Shown piece by piece: positions 31,279-40,000 of a stretch of 64,000 bases of DNA; the first letter of the stretch is position 1; each line of letters begins with the position of its first letter. Location of the stretch: contig NZ_MSLT01000001.1 of the NCBI RefSeq assembly GCF_002149925.1, positions 159,410 through 223,409 of the forward strand, given 5' to 3'. The stretch is from Thioflexithrix psekupsensis (GTDB lineage Bacteria > Pseudomonadota > Gammaproteobacteria > Beggiatoales > Beggiatoaceae). The notes beneath the pieces were generated by a model. The model ran no database searches. It had not been told where the DNA came from and saw only the letters and a list, made by a program, of their open reading frames with translations. The translations under genes and the position numbers were made by a program.

Positions 31279-33321
31279 TCACCCCACCACTTCTGGCCAC
31301 CGTTCTGCTGCATTTTTCTTGACTACGGGCTGTTTCCACAGCAAATACAACGCAGGCATCACGAATAAAGACAATAACGGCGCAGTCACCATTCCGCCGA
31401 TCATCGGTGCGGCAATACGTTGCATTACTTCAGAACCCGTCCCCTCCGTTAAAAAAATCGGAATTAACCCGACAATTAAGGTTAAAACCGTCATCGCTTT
31501 AGGACGAACTCTCAACACTGCACCTTCCATAATTGCCGCTTTTAATTGCGCATGGGTATATAAACGATTTTCGGCTTGATATTGCTTTAAAGCATTATCC
31601 AAATAAACCAACATAATCACGCCAAATTCCGCCGCAACACCCGCTAATGCAATAAAACCCACCGCCACCGCCACCGACCAATTAAATCCCAATAAATAAA
31701 TTAACCAAAATCCACCCACTAAAGCAAATGGCAATGTCACCATCACCAATATCGCTTCACCGATTCGATTAAAGGTTAAATAAAGCAGAATAAAAATAAT
31801 CATTAAAGTCAATGGCAAGACTTGCTTTAACCATTCCTTAACCCGCAACATATATTCATATTGTCCAGACCACACCAAAGAATAACCCGCAGGTAATGAC
31901 AAACTTTCCCGCACATGTTGCTGCGCCATTTCAATATAACGACCTAAATCAACTTCTGGAGAAACATCCACAAAAGTCCAACCATTTAAGCGCGCATTTT
32001 CACTGGTCAACATCGGCGCGCCTGACGTTATTTTAATCTCAGCAATTTGATCCAAAGGGACTTGCATTCCATTGGGCAATATCAACGGCAATCGCGCCAA
32101 TCCATCAAAACTATCGCGCAATTCTCGCGGAAAACGAATAGAAACAGGATAACGCTCTCGTCCTTCCACCGTTTGCGTAATGGTCATGCCACCCACAGCA
32201 ATGCTAATCATTTCATTGATTTCATTGATATTTAACCCAAAACGCGCCGCAGCCACCCGATCAGGAATAATCTCAATATAACGCCCATCAGCCACGCGCT
32301 CAGAATAAGCCGAACGTGTCCCCGGTAAGGCCATTAAAATGCGTTCTAATTCCTGTCCAATTTTCTGAATCACGTCTAAATCTGCACCCGATATTTTAAC
32401 ACCCAAAGGCGTTTTAATTCCCGTCGCTAACATATCAATTCGCGTTTTAATCGGCATCACCCAAGCATTCGTGACACCGGGAATATTAACCACGTGATCG
32501 AATTCTTCAATTAAACGTGCTAAGGTCATGCCTTCTCGCCATAATTCGGGCGGATGTAATTGAATCACCGTTTCTACCATATTTAATGGCGCAGGATCGG
32601 TGGCCGTATCTGCTGCTCCCATTTTTCCAAACACACTTTTAACTTCAGGAAAACTGGCAATTAAGCGATTCGTTTGTTGTAACAATTCCTGCGCTTTACC
32701 AATTCCAATACCGGGCAAAGTGGTTGGCATATACATCAAATCGCCTTCAAATAATTCAGGCATAAATTCAGAACCTAAACCCTGCTCAAATCGCGCTAAT
32801 AACGGATAATCCGCAAACTGATTGCGCCAAAAATGCGTGGTTTCTTCCTGCCACAAATCAACTTGAGATAACCATTTTTCGCGCCAACTATGCTCTATAG
32901 GTTCATCCCAAATCATTTGGCTCATTTGAACTGGCCAACGCAAAGGTTCAAATAAACCATTTAAGCCTGAAATTGGAATAGCAATGGAAAAAAACATTAA
33001 AAAAGCAAGCAATAACGTCGTGCGCGGCAATATTAATACTAATTGCAAAAAAGGACGATAAATTGCAATTAATAAAAGATTTAATGGGTTACTGTCTTCT
33101 TTAGGAATGTGACCGCGAATAAAATAACCCATTAATACAGGAATTAACGTCACTGCTAAACCTGCGGCCGCAGCCATCGCATACGTTTTAGTAAAAGCCA
33201 ATGGCGCAAATAATCGTCCCTCTTGTGCTTCTAAAGCAAAAACGGGAATAAAACTTAATGTGATAATTAATAGAGAGAAAAATAACGCAGGTCCCACTTC
33301 ATTCGCAGCACGATGAATCAC
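31279..33321 (-). CDS. CusA/CzcA-type heavy-metal RND pump, C-terminal part (after in-frame TAG)
   Basis: 680 residues of a heavy-metal efflux RND transporter, from REVGPALFFSLLIITLSF-like sequence (here NEVGPALFFSLLIITLS) to the last membrane helices. The second periplasmic lobe has INEMISIAVGGMTITQTVEGRERYPV, and the last domain has FIALAGVAAEFGVIMLVYLDNA. It continues the upstream part in the same frame after one TAG and 13 codons. The GTG at 33321 with GAGGAA upstream could be a restart. RND pumps need both halves in one trimeric chain or in assembled fragments. Confidence 0.82.
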   Translation of the reverse strand: MIHRAANEVGPALFFSLLIITLSFIPVFALEAQEGRLFAPLAFTKTYAMAAAAGLAVTLIPVLMGYFIRGHIPKEDSNPLNLLLIAIYRPFLQLVLILPRTTLLLAFLMFFSIAIPISGLNGLFEPLRWPVQMSQMIWDEPIEHSWREKWLSQVDLWQEETTHFWRNQFADYPLLARFEQGLGSEFMPELFEGDLMYMPTTLPGIGIGKAQELLQQTNRLIASFPEVKSVFGKMGAADTATDPAPLNMVETVIQLHPPELWREGMTLARLIEEFDHVVNIPGVTNAWVMPIKTRIDMLATGIKTPLGVKISGADLDVIQKIGQELERILMALPGTRSAYSERVADGRYIEIIPDRVAAARFGLNINEINEMISIAVGGMTITQTVEGRERYPVSIRFPRELRDSFDGLARLPLILPNGMQVPLDQIAEIKITSGAPMLTSENARLNGWTFVDVSPEVDLGRYIEMAQQHVRESLSLPAGYSLVWSGQYEYMLRVKEWLKQVLPLTLMIIFILLYLTFNRIGEAILVMVTLPFALVGGFWLIYLLGFNWSVAVAVGFIALAGVAAEFGVIMLVYLDNALKQYQAENRLYTHAQLKAAIMEGAVLRVRPKAMTVLTLIVGLIPIFLTEGTGSEVMQRIAAPMIGGMVTAPLLSLFVMPALYLLWKQPVVKKNAAERWPEVVG

Positions 33322-33360
33322 TTGCCAATGTTCCTCAGTGCTAATGGTGCGATGTGGATG

Positions 33361-34632
33361 CTATAATTGCCAGCGTTCCAGATGCTTATGCGCATTTTCC
33401 ACCATCACAATCGCCGCATCCACCATCGCACCAATCGCAATGGCAATTCCCCCCAAAGACATTATGTTGGCATTAATACCCTGCGCATTCATAATAATAA
33501 ATGCCGTCATAATTCCCAAAGGTAAACTGATAACGGCAATTAAAGCAGAACGCAAATGAAACAGGAAAATTAAACACACTAATGCCACAACAATTAGTTC
33601 TTCTATTAATTTCTGTTTTAAATTATCAACAGCCCGTAAAATTAACCCTGAACGATCATAAGTCGTGACAATGTCTACTCCATTGGGCAAGCTGTATTTT
33701 AACGCCTCTAACTTGTCTTGCACGCGGCGAATGGTGGCCAGCGCGTTTTCGCCATGACGCATGACAACGATGCCGCCTGTCACTTCGCCTTCGCCGTCTA
33801 AATCGGTGACAATGCGGCGCATTTCAGGGCCGAGTTGCACTACAGCCACATCGGATAAGCGGATCGGCGTGCCTGAAGAAGTCACGGTTAAAGCAATTTG
33901 TTCAATATCTTCAATATCTTGGAAATAGCCGCGTGAGCGAATCATGTATTCGGCTTCTGCCCATTCGATGACAGAGCCGCCGACTTCTTGATTGGCATTT
34001 TTCACGGCAGCAATCACTTGCGATAAAGGTAAATTATAAATACGTAATTTATCGGGATCGACTACGATTTGGTATTGCTTTACTGCGCCACCCGCGGTAG
34101 CGACTTCGGCTACACCGTGTACACTTTGTAACTCGAATTTTAAAAACCAATCTTGTAACGCCCGTAATTGTGATATATCGTGTTGTCCCGTGCGATCCAC
34201 CAGCGCGTAACTGAAAATCCAACCCACCCCCGTCGCGTCCGGCCCCAAAGCCGGCTGTACGCCATCGGGTAAACTCGCAATCGCTTGATTTAAATACTCT
34301 AAAACCCGCGACCGCGCCCAGTAAATATCTGTCCCATCAGCAAAAATCACGTAAACGTAAGATTCACCAAAAAACGAATACCCCCGCACGGTTTGCGCCC
34401 CCGGCACCGCTAACATGGTTGTTGTAATCGGATAAGTGACTTGATCTTCCACCACTCGCGGCGATTGGCCGGGATAACTGGTTTTAATAATCACCTGCAC
34501 ATCGGATAAATCAGGAATGGCATCTAATGGCGCATTTTTTACCGCAATCCATCCCCAAGCCGCTAAAATAACCGTCGCAATTAACACTAAAAAACGATTT
34601 TTAATTGACCAATAAATAACATGTTTTAACAT
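33361..34632 (-). CDS. CusA/CzcA-type heavy-metal RND pump, N-terminal part (ends at in-frame TAG)
   Basis: 423 residues beginning [18 protein letters not shown]. It contains [41 protein letters not shown] and membrane helices ending in [19 protein letters not shown], all typical of CusA/SilA pumps. The chain stops at TAG (33361-33363) in the hydrophilic loop after that helix, a variable place in the family, and the sequence after it is in frame. The adaptor gene lies 15 nt upstream. It exports monovalent or divalent metals by proton antiport from the periplasm. Confidence 0.85.
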   Translation of the reverse strand: MLKHVIYWSIKNRFLVLIATVILAAWGWIAVKNAPLDAIPDLSDVQVIIKTSYPGQSPRVVEDQVTYPITTTMLAVPGAQTVRGYSFFGESYVYVIFADGTDIYWARSRVLEYLNQAIASLPDGVQPALGPDATGVGWIFSYALVDRTGQHDISQLRALQDWFLKFELQSVHGVAEVATAGGAVKQYQIVVDPDKLRIYNLPLSQVIAAVKNANQEVGGSVIEWAEAEYMIRSRGYFQDIEDIEQIALTVTSSGTPIRLSDVAVVQLGPEMRRIVTDLDGEGEVTGGIVVMRHGENALATIRRVQDKLEALKYSLPNGVDIVTTYDRSGLILRAVDNLKQKLIEELIVVALVCLIFLFHLRSALIAVISLPLGIMTAFIIMNAQGINANIMSLGGIAIAIGAMVDAAIVMVENAHKHLERWQL

Positions 34633-34647
34633 GATCAGATACCTCGA

Positions 34648-35970
34648 TTAATGATTGTGAGCGGTGTCAGATTGCGCTTGTTGAAAACGCAAAAAACTGG
34701 CTTGTAAATTAGCTTCAGAATCAATTAAAAATTGACCTGAAATCACCACCACATTATTTTCTGTTAAACCAGAAGTGATCTCGATCTGATCTTTTTCCCA
34801 AATTCCTGTTGTTACATCAACAGCTTGAAATCGTCCATCACCCAATGCGGTGATCACGGCTTCTCGTTGTCCTGTGACAATCAGGGCTTGTTTAGGAATG
34901 GTTAATACATTGGTTTTAGGTTCGCCATAAATGGTAATTTTAGCGAACATATTGGGTTTTAATTCCCGTTTTGGATTAGGAAAATGTAGGCGTGCTTTTA
35001 AAGTTCTAGTCACAGGGTCTAATTCAGGATATAAATAATCCACTGTTCCCTGCCAACTTTGGTGCGGACGAGCCGTTACATTCATTTCTGCTTTTAAGCC
35101 TACTTTAACCCAGTCTAATTGCTGTTCAAAAACATCAACAATAACCCACACCTGTGATAAATCGGCAATGGTATATAATTCCGTTTCAGGCTTAACAAAC
35201 ATACCTTCACGCACGCCAATCGCAGTCACAACGCCATCTTGGGGGACTAAAATGGGATAATTGGCTTGAGATTGTTGGTTTTTTTCCAGATTTTTTATAA
35301 ATGATTCGGGAATACCAAATAAACGCAAGCGATTGGCCGCGCCCTCGCGCACCCGCGACGGTTGAATTCCAGAGACTTGGGTGCGTAATGACACCAAAAA
35401 ATCTTCTTGTGCAGCCAATACGGCGGGCGAATAGAGTTGTAGAAGAGTGTCGCCTCGTTTTACGGGATCGCCCAGCGCACGGACATGTAAACGTTCTACC
35501 CAGCCTTCGGCACGAGCGTGAACATGGCTTAAACGATCTTCGTCGTAAGTCACTGTGCCGACAGTTTGAATGGTTTTGGCGAGGGTGTTGCGTTTTACGT
35601 GTGCGGTTCTTACGCCAATATTTTGTTTTACATTTGGCTCAATAGTGACTACGGGTAATGGGGGAATTTCCTGAGTAGCAGGAGAAGAACTGGGCGAAGA
35701 TACGGCAGAATCGGATACAGTGCTTGATTGTGTACTGGAACTGGTTTTTTGTTTTACCAATGCCATGCCACAAATGGGACAATTCCCCGGTTTGTCGCTG
35801 ATGATTTGTGGGTGCATCGGGCAAATGTAAGTCGGGTCTAAATGTTTAACGGCGTGTTCTAATGCGGTTTCTGTGGCTGTGTTATCGGGGGATTTTGGGG
35901 CTTCGCAGCCGCTGAAAAGCAGCAAAAATAAACCCGAACACAGCACGAACCCTGACAGATGACGTGTCAT
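34648..35970 (-). CDS. CusB-type RND periplasmic adaptor with heavy-metal-binding domain
   Basis: 440 residues with a lipoprotein signal (lipobox Cys in LFSGC, about 22). A heavy-metal-binding domain YICPMHPQIISDKPGNCPIC lies near 48-67, then a Ser/Pro linker and the membrane-fusion fold (VTYDEDRLSHVHARAEGWVERLHV, QDGVVTAIGVREGMFVKPE, MFAKITIYG). It links the inner-membrane RND pump to an outer-membrane channel. No TolC/CusC gene is present. The RND gene follows 15 nt downstream. Confidence 0.92.
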   Translation of the reverse strand: MTRHLSGFVLCSGLFLLLFSGCEAPKSPDNTATETALEHAVKHLDPTYICPMHPQIISDKPGNCPICGMALVKQKTSSSTQSSTVSDSAVSSPSSSPATQEIPPLPVVTIEPNVKQNIGVRTAHVKRNTLAKTIQTVGTVTYDEDRLSHVHARAEGWVERLHVRALGDPVKRGDTLLQLYSPAVLAAQEDFLVSLRTQVSGIQPSRVREGAANRLRLFGIPESFIKNLEKNQQSQANYPILVPQDGVVTAIGVREGMFVKPETELYTIADLSQVWVIVDVFEQQLDWVKVGLKAEMNVTARPHQSWQGTVDYLYPELDPVTRTLKARLHFPNPKRELKPNMFAKITIYGEPKTNVLTIPKQALIVTGQREAVITALGDGRFQAVDVTTGIWEKDQIEITSGLTENNVVVISGQFLIDSEANLQASFLRFQQAQSDTAHNH

Positions 35971-36010
35971 GATAATGTCCTCTTTATGATAAATAAATCA
36001 AGTGGTTATA

Positions 36011-36202
36011 TACCAAAATTAAGTCATTCATAAAATTTTTCTGTCAGAATCAGAATTTACAGAATTTTAGGATTTTCAGAATTAAAGAATAAAAAATCTG
36101 TTTAAAATAAACGACTTGCAAGAATAAATTTTGAAAATTTTTTAATTCTGTAAATTCTGATTCTGACAAAATAAAGGTTTTATAAATCACATCATCTTGC
36201 TA
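36011..36202 (-). repeat. Small TA-flanked inverted-repeat element, copy 2
   Basis: 192 bp, orientation opposite to copy 1, flanked by TA (36009-36010 and 36203-36204). The left end is TACCAAAATTAAGTC; the right end has decayed to CTTGCTA. The inner arms GTCAGAATCAGAATTTACAG and CTGTAAATTCTGATTCTGAC are the same as in copy 1. It separates the cusB-like gene from the small Cys/His protein. Confidence 0.75.
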
Positions 36203-36212
36203 TAGTGATTTT

Positions 36213-36584
36213 TTACACGAGAACAAGAATGGGCGGCCGATGTTCGGGGCTGATGATGTGAGAACGAAAGCGGTGGGTTAAACCCTTGATAAAAGTATCA
36301 CTTGCCAGTGGCGGCAATAGGAATAGATGCGAAAACGAGACCGCATGGCGGGTGAGATGACAAAGACTACATGTGTCACAATTTTGTGTTCTAGGTGCGT
36401 CAGGAGTGGAATCGACGGATGTTTCAGTATTACATGAAGGCAGAAAAGCCACTACGGTCGTGTCGATTTTTGTGCCTTGTCCCAAGCCTAACACAGGCAT
36501 TCGCGCAGCCACCATCCCTTGCAGCAACAACAGCAGCAGCAAGAAATACATCAACAGGCGAGAACGGCGATGTCCACTGATCAT
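36213..36584 (-). CDS. Small exported Cys/His-containing protein, function unknown
   Basis: 123 residues with a very hydrophobic N-terminal segment (YFLLLLLLLQGMVAARM) and one CxxCxxCHLTRH-like cluster (CDTCSLCHLTRHAVSF, about 70-84). The C-terminus is His-rich (HRFRSHIISPEHRPP). I do not recognise the family. Metal-efflux operons often begin with small periplasmic proteins of this kind (DUF2946-like), so metal handling is a fair guess. A repeat element now lies between it and the adaptor gene. Confidence 0.6.
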   Translation of the reverse strand: MISGHRRSRLLMYFLLLLLLLQGMVAARMPVLGLGQGTKIDTTVVAFLPSCNTETSVDSTPDAPRTQNCDTCSLCHLTRHAVSFSHLFLLPPLASDTFIKGLTHRFRSHIISPEHRPPILVLV

Positions 36585-36688
36585 GAGAGAAGCATTCCTT
36601 TTCGATTCATCCTTATGATTATCGCCGATCTTCGCCCAATTGTCTTTACCTTTGTTTCTTTAACTGAACAAAAAATGAAAAACTGCTA

Positions 36689-36883
36689 TACCAAAAAGAT
36701 ATGATTCATAGAATCCTTATTTTGTCAGAATCAGAATTTACAGAATTTTAGGATTTACAGAATTAAAGAATAAAAAATCTGTTTAAAATAAACGACTTGA
36801 AAGAATAAATTTTGAAAATTCTTGTGTCTGTAAATTCTGATTCTGACCAAAAGATGTTTTTATGAATCAGATTTTATTGGTCT
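36689..36883 (+). repeat. Small TA-flanked inverted-repeat element, copy 3
   Basis: About 195 bp. The left end TACCAAAAAGATATG follows TA (36687-36688); the right end ATTTTATTGGTCTA is degraded. The inner arms GTCAGAATCAGAATTTACAG and CTGTAAATTCTGATTCTGAC are intact. Same orientation as copy 1. Confidence 0.72.
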
Positions 36884-37308
36884 AAATAAACCACAAAAAT
36901 TTAGCAATTTTTCTAAAAACTCACGAAATAGGTAACGTAAATTAAGAGAAAAAAAGAGGAATATTTCTTTAAAAAAGAAGAATATCCACGCATTTGGGAA
37001 GAGAAATTAAATACACTCTATGCCTTAATTAAGGAGTGGTTATTTGATCTTTCTCCTGATGTGAAAGTGCTTTGGTTTAAAGAAGAATATGCACTCATGC
37101 CTGAACTTTATCCCGACATTAATTATGATTATTACAACCCAAAAGTTATTTTCATTCGATTTTTTAATAACGAAGTAATTTCATTACATCCTGCCAGCAT
37201 CGATATTGTAAATGGATTTGGTAGAGTTGATATTAAGTCAGATTCTGATACGTGGTTTTTGGTGGCCAAGGAAAAGGACACTGACGAGTGGTTATTGGTA
37301 AATTCCTA

Positions 37309-38439
37309 TACCAATTTTTTCAGAGTCGTATAATAATACTTTTTAAATAGGAGAGAATAATGAACAAGAGATATGAAGATTTAGAAGAGTTAATGTCAAC
37401 AGGTGAAGCGAGAGAAGTGAAGCGAGCGATGGCAGTAAGAATGTCTTTGCTTGGTTTTGTGCGTGCGGAAGCGGCTTTAGCGTGTTGTGTCAGTGTGCAA
37501 TTTGTGGATAAATGGAAAGCCATTTATTTAGCGTCAGGGGTGGAAGGATTAAAGTTAGCGTATAAAGGCTCGCCAGGGTATTTAAAGCCGCGTGAACGAG
37601 AAGATGTGATTAATTGGATACAAGAAAAGAAGACAATAACAATAGAGGAACTAAAGAGATACTTAAAAGAGGAGTATGATGTTTTCTATTCTTCAAATAC
37701 TTCTTATACTAAATTATTAGAAGAAGCGAATTTAAGTTATAAGAAGACACACAAAGAGAATTCGGCAAAAGATGAGGTAAAAGTAGAAGCTAAAAAAAAA
37801 GAGATTAAGGATTTAATAGATAAGGAGCGTGAACAGATAGAAAGTGGAGAGGTAATGTACTGGATGCAAGACGAAAGCCATCAGTTGTGGGGAGATATTT
37901 GTGGTTATGTTTGGTCGAAAAAAGGAGAAAGAACGTCAATAAAGATGAGTAATTATCGCACTTCTCAAACGTGGTATGGAGCGGTGAATATTTATACGGG
38001 AGAATTTATTTTAGATAGGGCAAAGAAAGCTGATACAAAATATACGATAGACTTTATTAACTGGCTCATTTACAGATATAAAGAAGCCCGTCATGTGATT
38101 ATTTGGGATGGTGCAAGTTATCATCGTTCTGAAGGTTTAAGAACTTATTTAGAGAAATTAAATGGGGGACTTCCAGAATCAGAATGGAAAGTTCGTTTAT
38201 TAAGATTTGCGCCCAATGCCCCAGAGCAAAATCCAGTCGAGGATATTTGGCTTCAAGGTAAGAATTGGGTCAGAAAGAATTTTCATCGTCTATCAAGCTT
38301 TAAAGAAGTCACTAGTATGTTTGAGACCTTTTTGTCAGGTAAAGTGTTTAAGTTTAATAAAATTAAACAGTATCTTATACCTAATATCTAGCTAGATATT
38401 AGAACTTAATTTGTTTTTATATCTCACATAATTTTGGTA
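37309..38439 (+). mobile_element. IS630-family element, copy A
   Basis: 1131 bp flanked by the TA duplication typical of IS630/Tc1 (37307-37308 and 38440-38441). The left terminus is TACCAATTTTTTCAGAG; the right terminus read in reverse is TACCAAAATTATGTG. It carries one transposase gene and is almost identical to copies B (57521-58651) and C (58819-59949), so it has moved recently. Confidence 0.92.
37360..38391 (+). CDS. IS630 family transposase (copy A)
   Basis: 343 residues. The N-terminal winged helix-turn-helix region holds FVRAEAALACCVSVQFVDKWKAIYLASG. The DDE domain has its acidic residues in WMQDESHQLWGD, VIIWDGASYH and NAPEQNPVEDIWLQ. AGGAGAG lies a few bases before the ATG. The protein is identical to the copy C protein and differs from copy B at three residues. 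It appears intact. Confidence 0.95.
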   Translation: MNKRYEDLEELMSTGEAREVKRAMAVRMSLLGFVRAEAALACCVSVQFVDKWKAIYLASGVEGLKLAYKGSPGYLKPREREDVINWIQEKKTITIEELKRYLKEEYDVFYSSNTSYTKLLEEANLSYKKTHKENSAKDEVKVEAKKKEIKDLIDKEREQIESGEVMYWMQDESHQLWGDICGYVWSKKGERTSIKMSNYRTSQTWYGAVNIYTGEFILDRAKKADTKYTIDFINWLIYRYKEARHVIIWDGASYHRSEGLRTYLEKLNGGLPESEWKVRLLRFAPNAPEQNPVEDIWLQGKNWVRKNFHRLSSFKEVTSMFETFLSGKVFKFNKIKQYLIPNI

Positions 38440-38707
38440 TATACAGGACAAGAATTTAATTTGACTAAGGAAATTTTTAGAGAAAAAATTATTTTTGAAT
38501 TTGTGAGTGGATTTTAAAGTCATGGCATTTTCTTATTGTTTTTATCCATTATGAACATTCAATCAACAAGTTGTTACACTTTTAATATTGTACTTGCTGG
38601 GCTATTGAATTGTATGTTGACAGAGTAATTGGTCTGGCGTAAAATACATACGACATGATTTGTATTTTTTTATAATCGTATTAATCACAAAACGCTTGGG
38701 AGTATTT

Positions 38708-39031
38708 ATGGGTAATGATGAAGAATTAAGAGCTAAAATTGATCAAGCTCGCAAACACTGTAGAGTACATTTAAATCCTCATGAAAATATTCAAGATTTA
38801 TATCCAGTTGAACAACAAGTGGATAAATACCTCAGTTTTTTTAGAAAACACATAGAGGCTATGGGAGGAAAATTTGAAGTAACTGTTACCTTTCCTGAAC
38901 TGGGGGAAACTGCTGACTTTACTTTCTCAACCTATAAACCCGAAACAAAACCTAGTAAACCTAAAAAAAAGCGTAAGCATGGGGAAAATGCTGAAGATTC
39001 GTCGTCTGTAGAAAGTAGCGAGAGTTCATAA
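38708..39031 (+). CDS. Hypothetical charged protein
   Basis: 107 residues starting MGNDEELRAKIDQARKHCR at 38708, preceded by GGGAG. The frame is open further upstream (38660), but that extension is hydrophobic and has no site. The middle (KFEVTVTFPELGETADFTFS) could form a small beta sheet; the tail is Lys-rich then Ser/Glu-rich (KKKRKHGENAEDSSSVESSESS) and probably disordered. No family recognised. It lies in accessory DNA after the IS. Confidence 0.55.
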   Translation: MGNDEELRAKIDQARKHCRVHLNPHENIQDLYPVEQQVDKYLSFFRKHIEAMGGKFEVTVTFPELGETADFTFSTYKPETKPSKPKKKRKHGENAEDSSSVESSESS

Positions 39032-39084
39032 TTGGAAAACTCTAGCAGTTAGTGCTAGACTTTTTTCTGTTGATTAGTTGTATT

Positions 39085-39162
39085 AGGAGTTTAGATGTAG
39101 ATGTAATTGTAGGAGCTTGGATGTAGATGTAATTGTAGGAGCTTGGATGTAGATGTAATTGT
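39085..39162 (+). repeat. 26-bp tandem repeat, three copies
   Basis: Units start at 39085, 39111 and 39137. The unit AGGAGCTTGGATGTAGATGT plus AATTGT is exact in copies two and three; copy one has two differences. It lies between two hypothetical genes and contains no open frame. Each unit holds a direct GATGTAGATGTA. Confidence 0.9.
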
Positions 39163-39259
39163 AGTGTTCATGTTCTGTAAAAGTGAAAATAAAGCCCGTC
39201 CCCTCGAATGGGGTGGACTGAATGGGATATATTCTTTTCACCTTTATTAAGGAAAAAAC

Positions 39260-39619
39260 ATGAAGAATACAACTATTACTTTTAGAAATGATTTACGCAG
39301 CGACTTTTATGAAGATAAAAAATTAGTCAAGGAAGAAATTGAAAAACGGTTAACTTCACCTCGTTGGTTTCGTGTAGTTGAAAGACGTGATCCAGAAAAA
39401 ATGCGATTAGATCTTATCGGTAATGACTGGAAATCAGTCAAACAATTTATAAAGTCTATCAAAATAGATAATCTTGAAGATATTTTGGAAGACGAACATG
39501 AAAGATTTAAAGGGCAACTTCTTTTTCAATTCAATTGTTTCCATAATGGTACTAATATTTATATCAAATTAAAGTTTCTAAAAAATCGTAAAATTAAAAT
39601 AATATCTTTCCACCCTTAA
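39260..39619 (+). CDS. Hypothetical protein, possibly MqsR-like
   Basis: 119 basic residues: MKNTTITFRNDLRSDFYED at the start, then HERFKGQLLFQFNCFHNGTNIYIKLKFLKNRKIKIISFHP at the end in two adjoining pieces. The ending resembles the last strands of MqsR/RelE-fold mRNA interferases (VYLK..., VSFK...), but no catalytic residues can be assigned. A ribosome binding site AAGGA precedes the ATG at 39260. The gene sits next to a tandem repeat and a GNAT pair. I would call it unknown. Confidence 0.5.
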   Translation: MKNTTITFRNDLRSDFYEDKKLVKEEIEKRLTSPRWFRVVERRDPEKMRLDLIGNDWKSVKQFIKSIKIDNLEDILEDEHERFKGQLLFQFNCFHNGTNIYIKLKFLKNRKIKIISFHP

Positions 39620-39658
39620 AAATAAATCTAACAAAAACTTCTAATTAATCACCTGCCA

Positions 39659-39685
39659 GCCGGGCGAGCAGTAAAAAAGCCCGGC
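39659..39685 (+). terminator. GC-rich hairpin
   Basis: GCCGGGC (39659-39665) and GCCCGGC (39679-39685) form a 7-bp stem around a loop containing six A residues. It lies 40 nt after the 119-residue gene; there is no U tract. Confidence 0.35.
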
Positions 39686-39802
39686 ACCGTCTCTTAGCTA
39701 TATCAGTGAATCTGATGTAACAATGCTAGTAATTCATGAACTATTAACCAAGCTAAACATTGTCCAAATGGTTGATATGGGTTTAAAAAATAAGGAGTTT
39801 TT

Positions 39803-39997
39803 ATGGCCGTAAAACTAACTGCATCAGGACGAGTCGTTAATATTAATCCCCCTACTCGTTTAAGCAAAAAACAACGTGATAGTATTTCGTTAATTCCTGT
39901 TGATGAGGCGCGCATTCGTGCAATTGAAGAAACTTTTAAAAACGTGAAAGTTTCAAAAATGGCTCTTGATGTTGTAAAGAAGAAAAATGGAGGGTAA
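39803..39997 (+). CDS. Small basic protein, putative antitoxin partner of the GNAT gene
   Basis: 64 residues: MAVKLTASGRVVNINPPTRL and an Arg/Lys-rich helical second half (VDEARIRAIEETFKNVKVSKM, then ALDVVKKKNGG). AAGGAG lies before the ATG. It ends three bases before the GNAT gene, so the two form a tight pair. The size, charge and arrangement resemble antitoxins of GNAT toxin-antitoxin pairs, but the ribbon-helix-helix signature is not clear, so the role is inference. Confidence 0.6.
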   Translation: MAVKLTASGRVVNINPPTRLSKKQRDSISLIPVDEARIRAIEETFKNVKVSKMALDVVKKKNGG

Positions 39998-40000
39998 TTA

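Larger units (their letters stand above)
36941..38517 (+). pseudogene. Hypothetical gene interrupted by IS630 copy A
   Basis: An open frame runs from 36941 to the IS at 37309 and resumes at 38442-38517. Removing the IS and one copy of the TA duplication restores one frame across the junction (WLLVNSYTGQEFNLTKEIF), ending VSGF before TAA. Only a GTG at 37061 could start it, so the 5' end also looks damaged, perhaps by the repeat at 36689-36883. The protein is acidic and aromatic-rich (VLWFKEEYALMPELYPDINYDYYN); I do not recognise it. The uninterrupted stretch would now yield about 90 residues with an IS-encoded tail. Confidence 0.75.

Noticed and set aside
39085..39162. CRISPR-like short repeats
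   Set aside because: The units adjoin directly with no spacers.
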